Source: Amycolatopsis sp. DSM 110486
GTDB taxonomy: Bacteria > Actinomycetota > Actinomycetes > Mycobacteriales > Pseudonocardiaceae
NCBI RefSeq assembly: GCF_019468465.1
Contig: NZ_CP080519.1
Coordinates: 8,549,001 to 8,613,000 of the forward strand
Reading direction: 5' to 3'
DNA length: 64,000 nucleotides
Below the pieces are notes generated by a model. The model had not been told where the DNA came from and made no database searches. It saw only the letters and a program-made list of their open reading frames with translations. Shown here piece by piece: positions 6,907 to 20,394 of this stretch; position 1 is the stretch's first letter, and each line of letters opens with the position of its first letter. Position numbers and translations under genes: made by a program.

Positions 6907-8597
6907 CAGGCCTCCATCGAGAGATGTTCGTGTACGAACCGGACGGCCATGGCGCCTTCCCCGATCGCCGAGGCCACTCGTTTGACTGAGCCGTGGCGTA
7001 CGTCCCCCACAGCGAACACACCTGGCCTGCTCGTCTCGAGCACCAGTGGCGGGCGCTGTACTCCGCGCCACACGTCGGCATCCCGGTGCCCCTCGGCGTC
7101 CGCCCCCGTGAGCACGAAGCCGTCCTCGTCGAGGGCGACCATCCCGGAAAGCCAGGCGGTGTGCGGGGAAGCCCCGATGAAGACGAACAGCGCACGCGCG
7201 TCGAGGAAGCGGCGCTCGCGGGTGCGGTTGTCCTCGACGACCAGGGATTCGATGCTGTCGCCGCCGACGAGCTCACGGACTTCGGTGTGGTCGAGCACGA
7301 TGATCCGCGGATGCCGTTCGACCTGGTCGACGAGATAGCGGGACATGTTCACAGCGAGATCGCCCCCGCGCACCACCAGGTAGACCACCGGCGAGCCTTC
7401 CGCAAGGAATACCGCCGCCTGACCGGCCGAGTTGCCGCCGCCGACCACTGCCACGGGGGCGGCCCGGCACCGACGCGCTTCGTGCAGAGTCGCGGCGTAG
7501 AAGACGCTGGTCGCTTCGAACTTCTCGATGCCAGGTACGAAGAGCCTGCGGTACCGGGCACCCGTAGCGATCACGAGGGTGCGGGAGACGATCTCGATGC
7601 CGTCGTCGAATCCGACGGCGTAGTGGCCTCCGCGTGGATCGAGGGTGCGCGCCTCGGCTGAGACCGCGACGCGAACACCGAACTTGGCCGCCTGGATCAC
7701 CGATCGCTCGGCCAGCTCCGCACCGGAGATCCCCGGAGGGAAGCCCAAGTAGTTCTCGATGCGGGAGGTCGTCCCGGCCTGGCCGCCCGGGGCCACGGCG
7801 TCGAACGCCGAAAGCCTCAACCCGTCGGAAGCGCCGTAGACCACCGCGGCCAGACCGCCGGGCCCGGCGCCGACCACGAGCAGGTCCTGTACACCGCATT
7901 CCGGTTCCGGTGGCCGCAGCCCGACTCTCCTGGCCACCTCGGCGGTGCTCGGGTTCCGCAGCACTTCGGTGCCGTTCAGCACGACCACCGGGGTGTCCTC
8001 GACGTCGACGCCGAAGCGCTGCAGGAGCGCCTCGGCCTGCTGATCCTTCTCGACGTCGACCAGTCGGTACGGGAGCCGGTTGCGCGCCACGAACTCCAGC
8101 AGCCGCCTGGTATCGGGGGAATAGCAGGAGCCGACGATCCGCATCCCGTGGCCGGACCCGATCAGGAGTGCCCGTCGCACGAGGTAGGCACGCAGGATCA
8201 GGTCGCCAAGCACAGGATCGCCGAGCACCAGGCGCCGCAACGCGCTCACCGGGATGGCGAGCACCTCGCCGGACTCGGCGGCAACGGCGCCGACGAACGC
8301 GGGCTGCTCTTCGAGCAGGCCGAGTTCGCCCAGGAACCGGTGGTGTCCGTGCACGCGCACAACCTTTGCGTCGCCTCCGGTTCCCTCCACGACGGCAACC
8401 TTGCCGCTCAAGATCACAAAGAACTCGGAAGTCTGTTCCCCTTGCGCGTACAGCACCTCGCCCGCCTGGACCGGACGACGTTCACCACCTGCGCCGAGTG
8501 TGCGGATCTGCTCGTCCGTGAGCCGGGGGAATGCTCCGTACGGATCCGGGGTCTCGGTAAGCGGCGCGCCGACCTCGATCCGGGTCGCGGCTGTCAT
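6906..8597 (-). CDS. Three-domain protein: cNMP-binding, thioredoxin-fold and thioredoxin-reductase-like flavoprotein
   Basis: The 563-residue protein starts at ATG 8597 (MTAATRIEVGAPL). Domains in order are: a cyclic-nucleotide-binding fold (about 30-150; GEVLYAQGEQTSEFFVILSG, FLGELGLLEEQPAF); a thioredoxin/glutaredoxin-like fold (about 155-235; GSCYSPDT, cis-Pro in EDTPVVVLNG); and a low-Mr TrxR-type FAD/NAD(P) reductase (about 240-560; VVGAGPGGLAAVVYGAS, IENYLGFP, VVGGGNSAGQAAVFLAEGSP, VFAVGDVRHGSVKRVASAIG). The redox CxxC of true TrxR is replaced by YAATLHEA, so it cannot pass electrons in the usual way. The start overlaps the stop of the UBP zinc-finger gene (ATGA). It probably couples a nucleotide or membrane signal to flavin redox chemistry under stress. 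Confidence 0.9.
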   Translation of the reverse strand: MTAATRIEVGAPLTETPDPYGAFPRLTDEQIRTLGAGGERRPVQAGEVLYAQGEQTSEFFVILSGKVAVVEGTGGDAKVVRVHGHHRFLGELGLLEEQPAFVGAVAAESGEVLAIPVSALRRLVLGDPVLGDLILRAYLVRRALLIGSGHGMRIVGSCYSPDTRRLLEFVARNRLPYRLVDVEKDQQAEALLQRFGVDVEDTPVVVLNGTEVLRNPSTAEVARRVGLRPPEPECGVQDLLVVGAGPGGLAAVVYGASDGLRLSAFDAVAPGGQAGTTSRIENYLGFPPGISGAELAERSVIQAAKFGVRVAVSAEARTLDPRGGHYAVGFDDGIEIVSRTLVIATGARYRRLFVPGIEKFEATSVFYAATLHEARRCRAAPVAVVGGGNSAGQAAVFLAEGSPVVYLVVRGGDLAVNMSRYLVDQVERHPRIIVLDHTEVRELVGGDSIESLVVEDNRTRERRFLDARALFVFIGASPHTAWLSGMVALDEDGFVLTGADAEGHRDADVWRGVQRPPLVLETSRPGVFAVGDVRHGSVKRVASAIGEGAMAVRFVHEHLSMEA

Positions 8598-8857
8598 ACG
8601 AATGCCTGATCGACGTAGCACCAGCGCCAGGTCTCGCCGGGCTCGAACGAGCGCACGATCGGATGTCCGATGGCGTGGGCGTGACTACTGGCGTGCTTCA
8701 TCGGCGACGAGTCGCAGCAGCCGACGTGCCCGCACGTCAGGCACAGCCGCAAATGCAGCCACGACGTGCCGGCGACCAGGCACTCCTCGCAACCCTGCGG
8801 GGTTCGCGGCACGACGTCTCGTACGAACTCGAGATGCCGGTCGACGACACTGGTCAT
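8594..8857 (-). CDS. UBP-type zinc finger protein
   Basis: This is an 87-residue single-domain protein. The cysteine/histidine ladder of a ZnF-UBP is visible: GCEECLVAG, LRLCLTCGHVGCCDSS, HASSHAHAIGHPI, ending WRWCYVDQAFV. In eukaryotes the fold binds the ubiquitin C-terminus; small bacterial versions beside redox genes are common in Actinobacteria but uncharacterised. ATG at 8857 is chosen because AAGGTGA lies about 7 bases upstream; an in-frame GTG at 8860 is the alternative. Both ends are tightly packed: 6 bp after the thioredoxin stop, and an ATGA overlap with the next gene. Confidence 0.85.
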   Translation of the reverse strand: MTSVVDRHLEFVRDVVPRTPQGCEECLVAGTSWLHLRLCLTCGHVGCCDSSPMKHASSHAHAIGHPIVRSFEPGETWRWCYVDQAFV

Positions 8858-8863
8858 CACAGG

Positions 8864-9342
8864 TCACCTTCCTCGCTCATGGCTGGCCTCGTGAGCACTT
8901 TCCGGTTGCGCTATCGCCTGATCGAGCCACTCGCGCAGCACGTTCACGGGCGCAGCTCCCGCCTGCCGCGCGACTACCTCACCGCCGCGCAGCACCATGA
9001 GCGTCGGCACGGCCTTCACGTCAAACCGCTGCGACAGCCTCGGTGCCCTGTCCACGTCGACCTTCACGAGCTTGACCTTCCCGGCCCGCTCCCGTGCGAG
9101 CTGGGCCAGCGCGGGGCTGACCTGGCGGCAAGGCCCGCACCAGGCGGCCCAGAGGTCGACCAGCACCGGCATCGTGGCCTGCTCCGCGACTTCCGCGAAG
9201 TCGGTCTCGCTGGTGTCGACGATCCAGGGCAGCGGCTCGTGGCAATGCCCGCACGTCGGCTTGCCCGCGGCAGCCGTCGGTACGCGGTTCTTGTGCCCGC
9301 AGTGTTCGCAGACGACCGTGCCGGTGCTGCCGGTGTCGGTGC

Positions 9343-9346
<4 letters not shown>
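8864..9346 (-). CDS. trxC: Thioredoxin 2-type protein with N-terminal zinc ribbon
   Basis: The 160-residue protein begins with a zinc-ribbon-like segment ([13 protein letters not shown] and [13 protein letters not shown]) followed by a full thioredoxin fold: [20 protein letters not shown] with the WCGPC active site (about residue 69), cis-Pro in [15 protein letters not shown], and helix [11 protein letters not shown]. This arrangement is that of TrxC, which reduces disulfides in the cytosol and responds to oxidative stress. The ATG at 9346 overlaps the ClpB stop (ATGA), coupling it to the chaperone genes. Confidence 0.93.
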
Positions 9347-11963
<2,617 letters not shown>

Positions 11964-11973
<10 letters not shown>

Positions 11974-12260
11974 CGCCGGTGGCTCCTGACTTGGGCTTCG
12001 AGGACGTCGATTCGGTCCAGCAGGTCGAGCACGAGCCCGATGGCCGCGTAGTTGAGGGAAAGGCCCGCGCGCAGGCGCTGGATGCGCGCGAGGGTGGCGA
12101 CGGCGGACGGGGCGAACCACAGCCGCCCGCTCGCATCGGCGGTGCCGTCCACCAGGCTCAGCGTGACGAACCGGCGGATCAGCTCCGGGTGCAGTCCGCT
12201 TCGCGCGGCTACCGTGTCGAGGCTGAGCCGGACGGGACGGGTGAGCAGGTACTCGGCCAT
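11964..12260 (-). CDS. cbpM: Chaperone modulator CbpM-like MerR-type protein
   Basis: This 98-residue, MerR-like protein lies directly after a CbpA-type DnaJ. It shows the expected elements: N-terminal [20 protein letters not shown] helix-turn-helix, a [20 protein letters not shown] wing/helix, and a C-terminal helix [20 protein letters not shown] that can form a coiled coil. In other bacteria CbpM binds the J domain of CbpA and restrains it. The start overlaps the DnaJ stop (ATGA) and the end overlaps the ClpB start. A DNA-binding role cannot be excluded from sequence. Confidence 0.8.
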
Positions 12261-13183
12261 CAGGTCCTCCTCGGGTCGAAATCGGACACCGCGGCGAGTT
12301 CCTCGAAGAGCTCGCGCTCCCGCTTTCCGAGCTTCTTCGGCACCATCACGCGTACCTCGGCGTAGAGATCGCCCGGCTTGCCCTTGGGGTTGGGCAGGCC
12401 CTCGCCGCGCAGCCGCAGCCGCCGTCCGGTTGACGAACCGGGCACGACCCGCACCTTCACCTCACCGTCGGGGGTCAGCACGGGAACCGTGGCGCCGAGC
12501 GCCGCCTCCCAGGGCGCCACCGGCAGCTCGACCGTGATGTCGCGCCCGGACAGGCGGTAGCGGGGATGCGGCTTGATCCGCACCACGAGGTAGAGGTCAC
12601 CGGGCGCGGCGTTCCCGGACGCCCGCCCGCCCTGACCGGTGAGCCGGATGCGCTGCCCGTCGAGCACTCCGGCCGGAATGTCGACGTCGTAATCGCGCTC
12701 GCCCGCGCCGGCGATGCTCAGGTGCCGTCGCCCGCCCCGGTAGGCCTCCTCGACCGTCAGTTCGAGTTCGGCCTCCTGGTCGGCGCCCGCGATTGGCCCG
12801 GAACCCCGGCTCCGGAAGAAGCCGCCGAGCAGGTCCTCGATGTCGACGTCTTCGAAGCCCGTGAACCCACTGCCGAATCCCGGCCCCGCCTGGGCGTAGC
12901 GGCCGCGGCTGCTACCCCGCCCACCGGCACCGGCGTACACCCGCTCGTCGAAGTCGTCGGGAACGCGGCGGAAGTCCGCACCGAACCGGTCGTACTTCTT
13001 GCGCTGCTCTGGGTCGGACAGCACCTGGTAGGCCTCGCTGATCTCCTTGAAGCGCTCTTCGGCGCCCGGGTCGGAGTTCACGTCGGGGTGGAGCTGCCGC
13101 GCCAGCTTCCGATACGCCCGCTGGATCTCGTCTGTGCTCGCGGTTTTGGCGACACCGAGGGCCTCGTAGAAATCGGTTGCCAC
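12260..13183 (-). CDS. cbpA: CbpA/DnaJ-type J-domain co-chaperone without zinc finger
   Basis: The 307-residue protein has an N-terminal J domain (residues 4-68) with the essential HPD in [12 protein letters not shown] Gly-rich linker follows (about 80-130; [16 protein letters not shown]), then the DnaJ C-terminal peptide-binding domains (about 150-295; [35 protein letters not shown]). The CxxCxGxG repeats of classical DnaJ are absent, so it is a type II J protein, consistent with the CbpM gene that follows. It stimulates DnaK ATP hydrolysis and delivers substrates. GrpE lies 6 bp upstream. Confidence 0.93.
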   Translation of the reverse strand: MATDFYEALGVAKTASTDEIQRAYRKLARQLHPDVNSDPGAEERFKEISEAYQVLSDPEQRKKYDRFGADFRRVPDDFDERVYAGAGGRGSSRGRYAQAGPGFGSGFTGFEDVDIEDLLGGFFRSRGSGPIAGADQEAELELTVEEAYRGGRRHLSIAGAGERDYDVDIPAGVLDGQRIRLTGQGGRASGNAAPGDLYLVVRIKPHPRYRLSGRDITVELPVAPWEAALGATVPVLTPDGEVKVRVVPGSSTGRRLRLRGEGLPNPKGKPGDLYAEVRVMVPKKLGKRERELFEELAAVSDFDPRRT

Positions 13184-13189
13184 CGGCCA

Positions 13190-13720
13190 TCACCCCTGTG
13201 ACTTGGACACCGTCACGGCCGTCGGCCGCAGCTGGTGCCGGTCGGTCCCGTAGCCGGGGCGCACCACACGGGTCACGGTGTTCGGTTCGGTGGCGGGGTC
13301 GTCGACGACGGCGACGACCTCATGCCTGTTCGGGTCGAACCGGACGCCGGTTTCGTCGTCCCGCGGGTACCCGAGCGCGGCGAGCAGCTGGACGGCTTGA
13401 TCCCGGATCGCGTGGACGCCCTGCACGATGGCCGACGGGTCAGCCTCGGCGTGCGCGAGCGCCAGTTCGAGGTTGTCGAGCACCGGAAGCCAGGCCGCCG
13501 CGACCCTCGCCCGCTCGGCTTCCACCTCCCGCCGCATCTCTGCGGCATGGCGCTTGCGCACGTTGTCGAGGTCGGCCACGGCCCGCCGCCACCGGTCCTC
13601 GAGCTCGGCGAGTTTCTCCTCCGCCCCGGCCGCCACTTCCTGCGGGCCGGGCGCTGTGCCGGCCTCGGCGACCTCCGCGGAGGGGTTTCCCTGCTCCGCG
13701 GCCTTTCCTGGGGTGGTCAT
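13190..13720 (-). CDS. grpE: Nucleotide exchange factor GrpE
   Basis: The 176-residue protein has a long N-terminal helix (about 30-75; EEKLAELEDRWRRAVADLDN, VRKRHAAEMRREVEAE) and the GrpE beta head with the C-terminal signature (RFDPNRHEVVAVVDDPAT, TVTRVVRPGYGTD). It releases ADP from DnaK. It lies 9 bp after dnaK and 6 bp before the J protein, the expected order dnaK-grpE-dnaJ. The head domain is somewhat short, which is common in actinobacterial paralogues. Confidence 0.95.
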   Translation of the reverse strand: MTTPGKAAEQGNPSAEVAEAGTAPGPQEVAAGAEEKLAELEDRWRRAVADLDNVRKRHAAEMRREVEAERARVAAAWLPVLDNLELALAHAEADPSAIVQGVHAIRDQAVQLLAALGYPRDDETGVRFDPNRHEVVAVVDDPATEPNTVTRVVRPGYGTDRHQLRPTAVTVSKSQG

Positions 13721-13729
13721 CGATCCGCC

Positions 13730-15609
<1,880 letters not shown>

Positions 15610-15610
<1 letters not shown>

Positions 15611-16158
15611 CAGACACTTCCCTTCATCTTGGCGAGCAGGTTCTTGGCGTCGTCGGCAACCGCTTCGTCGGCGACGACCTCGTAGCGGGTGGGCGTCATG
15701 ACTCGGACCGAGGCGAAGTCGCGGCGGCCACGCTGGAGCGCGTGGATGACGAGGCCGAAGATCGCGCCGATCACTGCGCCGAACAGCAGTCCATACACGG
15801 CGAGGGTGAAGGCGGCCAGCAACGGCGTGAACCAGTTGAAGGTCCCGAACAGCCAGCCGATCAGCAGTCCCGTGACGGCACCCGAGCCGGCTCCGCGCAG
15901 CGCGGCGCCGCCGTAGTTCAGGCGCCCGACGACCTGCTCGACCAGCTTGACGTCCGAGCCGATGATGGCGACCCGCTGGACCGGGAAACCGTTGTCCGAC
16001 AGGTAGTCAACAGCACGCTCGGCTTCGCTGTAGGTCTCGTAAGCGCCGATCGGACGACGCTGGCCCGCGGCGCGCTGTTCCGATGTGAGCTTTTCTGAAG
16101 CTTGCTGGTCCGAAGAGTGACGCGGTGATGGCGCCGCGGCGCCCGGCTGCGCAGTCAT
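15610..16158 (-). CDS. General stress protein 17M-like membrane protein
   Basis: The 182-residue protein is taken from ATG 16158 ([10 protein letters not shown]), which has TAGGAG 8 bases upstream. It contains the GSP17M-like domain (about 40-100: [40 protein letters not shown]). Two membrane spans follow (about 90-140: [38 protein letters not shown]), then a conserved C-terminal segment ([20 protein letters not shown]). The family is stress-induced and of unknown biochemical role. It sits between Hsp20 and DnaK with an ATGA overlap into dnaK. Confidence 0.8.
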
Positions 16159-16168
16159 CTTCTGGCTC

Positions 16169-16630
16169 CTAGACGTTCGCGTGTTCTTCTCGGGAAGCCT
16201 TGATCTGAGGCTTCTTTTCGGCCGTCTCGGTGCCACTGCCGACTTCGACCTTGCGAGGCTTGCTGGCTTCGGCAACCGGGATACCGAGCATCAGCACACC
16301 GTGGTCGACCTCCGCGGACAGCCGCGTGCTGTCCAGGTTGTCGCCGAGGAAGAATTGGCGGCTGAACTCACCCTGCGGCCGTTCGTCGACCACCAGTTCG
16401 TCACCTTCACGGCGCAGCGGGGCGCGACGGGCACGCACGGTCACCACATTGCGTTCCACCGTCACGTCGACGTCGTCGGGGTCCACTCCCGGTAGGTCCA
16501 GCGCGACGACGAACTGGTCGCCGCGGCGGAAGGCCTCGATCGGCATCGCCCGCGGGCCGCGGGCACCTACCAGGGCCTGCTCGGTCAACCGTTCGAGATC
16601 GCGGAACGGGTCGAAACGCATCAATGTCAT
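16169..16630 (-). CDS. Small heat shock protein, Hsp20/alpha-crystallin family
   Basis: The 153-residue protein starts at ATG 16630 (MTLMRFDPFRDLERLTEQAL), preceded by GAGGAGAG. The alpha-crystallin domain is at about 30-125, with DQFVVALDLPGVDPDDVDVT, QGEFSRQFFLGDNLDSTRLS and the GVLMLGIPV signature (a G-x-L family variant), then SKPRKVEV. It holds unfolding proteins for DnaK/ClpB and is the first gene of the chaperone operon. No HspR (HAIR) or CIRCE inverted repeat was seen between 16631 and 16900, so the regulator is not evident. Confidence 0.93.
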   Translation of the reverse strand: MTLMRFDPFRDLERLTEQALVGARGPRAMPIEAFRRGDQFVVALDLPGVDPDDVDVTVERNVVTVRARRAPLRREGDELVVDERPQGEFSRQFFLGDNLDSTRLSAEVDHGVLMLGIPVAEASKPRKVEVGSGTETAEKKPQIKASREEHANV

Positions 16631-16900
16631 GACTCTCCTCATTCCTCGTCCGGGTACTTGTCGCACAGAGACCTACCGCGTCCAACGGACTTTGCGACGC
16701 GTTTCTCCTAGCGGACACGAGTTTTGCGGGTACCGAGAGAATCGGGACCGTCGCAGCGGCCTCTCGGGACACAACACACCGTGACAAGGACGGCCATGTT
16801 CGCGCGTGCGCCCGGCAGGTCGAAATTCGCGCGAACGATCGACCCGGCAGAGCAGGATCATCCGTGTAAAATTTTGACCAGTCGGCGGTCGGAGGCCCGG
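16631..16900. promoter_or_regulatory. Divergent intergenic region between hsp20 operon and PucR gene
   Basis: About 270 bp separate the Hsp20 start from the PucR start. This must hold both promoters. I found no CTTGAGT-N7-ACTCAAG (HspR) or CIRCE repeat and no clear -10/-35 pair. A GGAGG ribosome site at 16891-16895 supports the PucR start at 16901. Confidence 0.5.
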
Positions 16901-18586
16901 ATGACACCCGCGGCGGCGGGCGGAGCCCACCAAAATCCACAAGGGTCGGACAGCTGGTGGCGTGGCCACTTGTCGAATTTGCGCGGGCTCTTCGTCGTTT
17001 CGGCGACGATGTTCGACGGCCGCGAAGCCGACGACATCATTCGGCTGGCCGCCACCTCGGTGCTGTCGCTGAGCGGCTGTGGCGCCAAGGCGGTGTACCT
17101 GATCATCGACGGCGCACTCAGCCGTCGTGATGACGCGGAGCCGGACGCGGAGCTCGACCGACAGGTCCGTCTCCTCGACGGCGACAGCGGCTCGCTCGTC
17201 CTACCCGACGGCGATTGGTACTGGGGCTTCGCGCTGCATGGCCTGAGCGGCCTGAAAGGCTACCTGGTGGTGCACGCGGCAATGGAGCCGTCGAGGGACG
17301 AGTTCTTCTTGCTCGAGGCGCTCAGCCAGCAGGCGGCGGATGCGCTGGCGAACGCCGCGCTCCACCGGCGAGAGCGGGAACAGGCCCTCGACCTGCAGGA
17401 GCTCAACGGCAGGCTGTCCGCATCGGTCGCCCGGCTCGAGCAACAGACACACGTGCACGAGGTACTCACCAACATCTCCGTGTCCGGTGCGGGCGAGCCC
17501 GGCATCGCCCACGCGCTGCACCAGCTGACATCGTTGCCGGTCGCGATCGAAGACCGGTTCGGCAACCTGCGGGCCTGGGCCGGTCCCGGCAAGCCCGACC
17601 CGTACCCGAAGCCCAAATCCCACCGGCGCGAGGAGCTACTCAGGCGCGCCGCGGCGGTACCACATCCGGTCCGGGAGAAGGACCGGTTGATCTCGCTGGT
17701 CAAACCGCGCTACGAGGTGCTCGGGGTGGTGGCGCTCGTGGACCCCCGCAGGACCGTGGGCAGCCACGAGGTGTTCGCGCTCGAATACGGGACAACGGTG
17801 CTGGCGCTGGAGCTGTCCCACCAGCGCAATCTCGCCGAGGTCGAGCTACGCCTGCACCGTGACCTGGTCGACGACCTGATCACCGGCACCGACGACGAGA
17901 GCGCCTACGCTCGCGCCGACGCGATCGGGCACGACCTGCGCGGCCCTCATTACGCGATCGTCGTCCAATGGGGCGGACGGCAGGCCGACGACGCCCTCGC
18001 CCACGCCACCGGCCAGGCGGCTGCGTCGCTTCAGCTGAGCTCGATGATCTCGCGGCGCGCGGGAGCGGTGGTGCTCCTCGTCAGCGGCCGCCCGGACGGG
18101 GACGCGCTGTACCGCACCCTCTCGGAGAGCCTCGGAAGCGCCTGCGCGATCGGGGTCGGTGCCCGCTGCGACAGCCCTGGCGATTTTCCGAGGTCCTACT
18201 CGGAAGCCTTGCGAGCCTTGGACATCCGTCAGAAATCAAGGTCACCCAATGGTGCGACGGCCTTCGACCAACTGGGCATTTATCGCATTCTGGACACTGG
18301 AGACAATCGCGCCGAAATCGTCGCGTTCGTGCGGGAATGGTTGGGCCAGCTTCTCGACTACGACGAGCAAAAGAACACGAATCTGGTCCAGACGCTGTCG
18401 CAGTACCTCGAATGCGGCGGACACTACGACGAGACCGCTTCCGCGTTGGTGATCCACCGCAGCACCCTGCGCTACCGGCTGGGCCGGATCCGGCAGATCA
18501 CCGACCGCGACCTCAATGACGTCGACAGCAGGCTCAACCTGCACGTGGCCTCCAGGGCATGGAAGGTCCTGCAGGGTTCCGAGTGA
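16901..18586 (+). CDS. PucR family transcriptional regulator with GAF-like sensor
   Basis: The 561-residue protein is taken from ATG 16901, five bases after GGAGG. The N-terminal region (about 30-190) looks like a GAF domain: FVVSATMFDGREADDIIRLA, WYWGFALHGLSGLKGYLVV, LEALSQQAADALANAALHRR. It is followed by a coiled coil, a CdaR-like middle region (about 230-450) and the PucR C-terminal HTH (about 485-555; ETASALVIHRSTLRYRLGRI and LNDVDSRLNLHVASRAWKVL). Such proteins activate catabolic or stress genes in response to small molecules. Its target is unknown; it is divergent from the chaperone operon. Confidence 0.88.
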   Translation: MTPAAAGGAHQNPQGSDSWWRGHLSNLRGLFVVSATMFDGREADDIIRLAATSVLSLSGCGAKAVYLIIDGALSRRDDAEPDAELDRQVRLLDGDSGSLVLPDGDWYWGFALHGLSGLKGYLVVHAAMEPSRDEFFLLEALSQQAADALANAALHRREREQALDLQELNGRLSASVARLEQQTHVHEVLTNISVSGAGEPGIAHALHQLTSLPVAIEDRFGNLRAWAGPGKPDPYPKPKSHRREELLRRAAAVPHPVREKDRLISLVKPRYEVLGVVALVDPRRTVGSHEVFALEYGTTVLALELSHQRNLAEVELRLHRDLVDDLITGTDDESAYARADAIGHDLRGPHYAIVVQWGGRQADDALAHATGQAAASLQLSSMISRRAGAVVLLVSGRPDGDALYRTLSESLGSACAIGVGARCDSPGDFPRSYSEALRALDIRQKSRSPNGATAFDQLGIYRILDTGDNRAEIVAFVREWLGQLLDYDEQKNTNLVQTLSQYLECGGHYDETASALVIHRSTLRYRLGRIRQITDRDLNDVDSRLNLHVASRAWKVLQGSE

Positions 18587-18790
18587 GCGAGGAGGGCTTG
18601 CTCGAAGCGACGGCGCGGCGGTAGCGGATTCGCCTGGTGCTATCGCCGGCGGGTTCGGTCTGATGACGCGCCCCCGGCCCGGCGAACAGCTCGCCAGGTA
18701 ACGCTTCCGGTCAGCCCGCCGTAGGACCTGTCAGCTTTTACCGAGTTGCGGGGCGGGCGGCGCGGAGGGCGGTGCGCCCGGGCCAGCCTG

Positions 18791-20227
18791 CTAGTGCCCG
18801 GGTTCACCGCGGTGTGATTTCGTGCTGAGCTGGAGCGCAACGATGACCGCGGCGAGGACTGCGAGACCGGTCGCGATGAGAAATGACAGGCGGTAGCCGT
18901 CCACCAGTGATCCGCCGTGGCCGTCGGTGGCCGCCGCGGCCGCGGTGGCGAGGATCGCGAGGCCGACTGCGGCGCCGGTCTGCTGGCTGGTGGTGAACAG
19001 CGCCCCGGCCAGTCCCTGGTCGCTGCCCCGAACCCCGCTGGTGATCGCGATCGACGCGGTCGGCAGCGCCAGCCCGACGCCGGCCGCAGTCAGCACCAGC
19101 CCCGGCAGCACCGCCGCCGGGTAGCTGGCCCCGGTGGTGATCTGCGCGAGCCACAGCTGCCCGGCGCCCATGCAGGCCAGCCCGGCCAGCAGGACGGCCT
19201 TGATGCTGAACCGGGCCAGCAGCCGGCGGGTACCGAGGGTGGAGACAAACACCACGGTCACGGTCGACGGGCCCAGCGCCAGGCCGGTCGCCACCGGGCT
19301 GAACCCCAGCACCCTCTGCATGTACAGCGACGCGAAGTACACGTAGCCGGCCAGGATGGCGCCGATCAGCAGCATCGCCGCGATCGCGGCCCGCCGGGCC
19401 GGCTCCGCCAGGATCGACAGGGGCAGCATCGGGGCCGCCGACCGTTTTTCGGCGAACACGAAGCCCGTGCTCAGCAGCACCGCCAGGGCGAGAGCGATGA
19501 TGGTGACGGGCGCGGTGAAGCCGTGCTGTTGCCCGCTGCTGAGTCCGAAGATCAGCGCTGCGATGCCGGTGGTCACCAGTAGTGCCCCGCGCACATCGAC
19601 GCTGCCGCCGCCACCGGACCGGTTCCCGGCCGGCAGCTGCGGGACCAGCGTGAGCATGATGGCGATGATCGGCGGGTTGATCAGGAACACCGCCCGCCAG
19701 CCGAAGTACTGGGTGAGCAGCCCGCCGGCCACCACCGCGGCGGTTGCGCCCGCGGCGGTGGTGGCCTGCCAGATCGCCAACGCCCGGTTGCGCGCAGCCC
19801 CTTCTGCGTTGGTCGTCGTCAGCAGCGACAGCGCAGCCGGGGACACCATCGCCCCAGCCGCGCCCTGCACGATCCTGGCGATGATCAGCATGATCGGCCA
19901 CTGCGCGAGCCCGCAGGCCAGCGACGCGATCCCGAACAAGGCCAGGCCGGCGGCCAGCACCTGCCGCCGGCCGAGCAGGTCCGCCAGGCGACCACCTGCC
20001 AGTAGCAGCGACCCGAAAGCCAACGCGTACCCGGTGACGATCCACTGCAACTCCGCCGCGGGCATGCCCAACTCCCGCTGGATCGACGGCAATGCCACGT
20101 TCACGATGCTGAAGTCCAGCTGCAGCACGAATTGGGCGGCGCAGATCAGCGAGATGACGAACACGGCCCGCCGCGAGCCGCCCGCAGCGGGCAGTGGCGC
20201 GGCGCGATTCGTCGAGTGGTCTGCCAT
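18791..20227 (-). CDS. MFS drug exporter, DHA2 (EmrB/QacA) family, 14 TMS
   Basis: The 478-residue protein is taken from ATG 20227 (MADHSTNRAAPLPAAGG), preceded by AGGAGA at 7 bases. The DHA2 signatures are clear: LDFSIVNVALPSIQRELGM (motif D1), LLAGGRLADLLGRRQVLAAG (motif A), VQGAAGAMVSPAALSLLTT (motif B) and a motif-C-like GATAAVVAGGLLTQYFGWRA. About fourteen hydrophobic spans are visible. It exports drugs or metabolites by proton antiport. It is divergent from a LysR regulator, and a perfect palindrome lies in the shared promoter region. Confidence 0.92.
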   Translation of the reverse strand: MADHSTNRAAPLPAAGGSRRAVFVISLICAAQFVLQLDFSIVNVALPSIQRELGMPAAELQWIVTGYALAFGSLLLAGGRLADLLGRRQVLAAGLALFGIASLACGLAQWPIMLIIARIVQGAAGAMVSPAALSLLTTTNAEGAARNRALAIWQATTAAGATAAVVAGGLLTQYFGWRAVFLINPPIIAIMLTLVPQLPAGNRSGGGGSVDVRGALLVTTGIAALIFGLSSGQQHGFTAPVTIIALALAVLLSTGFVFAEKRSAAPMLPLSILAEPARRAAIAAMLLIGAILAGYVYFASLYMQRVLGFSPVATGLALGPSTVTVVFVSTLGTRRLLARFSIKAVLLAGLACMGAGQLWLAQITTGASYPAAVLPGLVLTAAGVGLALPTASIAITSGVRGSDQGLAGALFTTSQQTGAAVGLAILATAAAAATDGHGGSLVDGYRLSFLIATGLAVLAAVIVALQLSTKSHRGEPGH

Positions 20228-20321
20228 GGGCGGATCTCCTGTCCTGACTGTGTTCCTTACTGGTTCGTCGGCGTCAACCACGCCCGTCAGAACTTCGATG
20301 CCGGTCCGGCGGCAGTGCGCA

Positions 20322-20338
20322 CAGATGCACTGCATCTG
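20322..20338. promoter_or_regulatory. Perfect palindrome CAGATGCA-C-TGCATCTG between exporter and LysR gene
   Basis: This 8+1+8 inverted repeat lies 95 bp upstream of the exporter start and 57 bp upstream of the LysR start. A second, weaker repeat GACAG-N6-CTGTC follows at about 20342-20357. The same CAGATG...CATCTG arms recur before the alpha/beta hydrolase gene at 21368-21395, so one regulator probably binds both places. LysR is the obvious candidate; LysR boxes are typically T-N11-A inverted repeats, which this can satisfy. Confidence 0.65.
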
Positions 20339-20394
20339 CCTGACAGATGACACTGTCCAGATATGCTGCAATTCAGGCCTGGAGGCGGTGTCCG

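Noticed and set aside
16631..16900. HspR (HAIR) or CIRCE operator before the hsp20-dnaK operon
   Set aside because: I searched by eye for CTTGAGT-N7-ACTCAAG and the CIRCE repeat and found neither.
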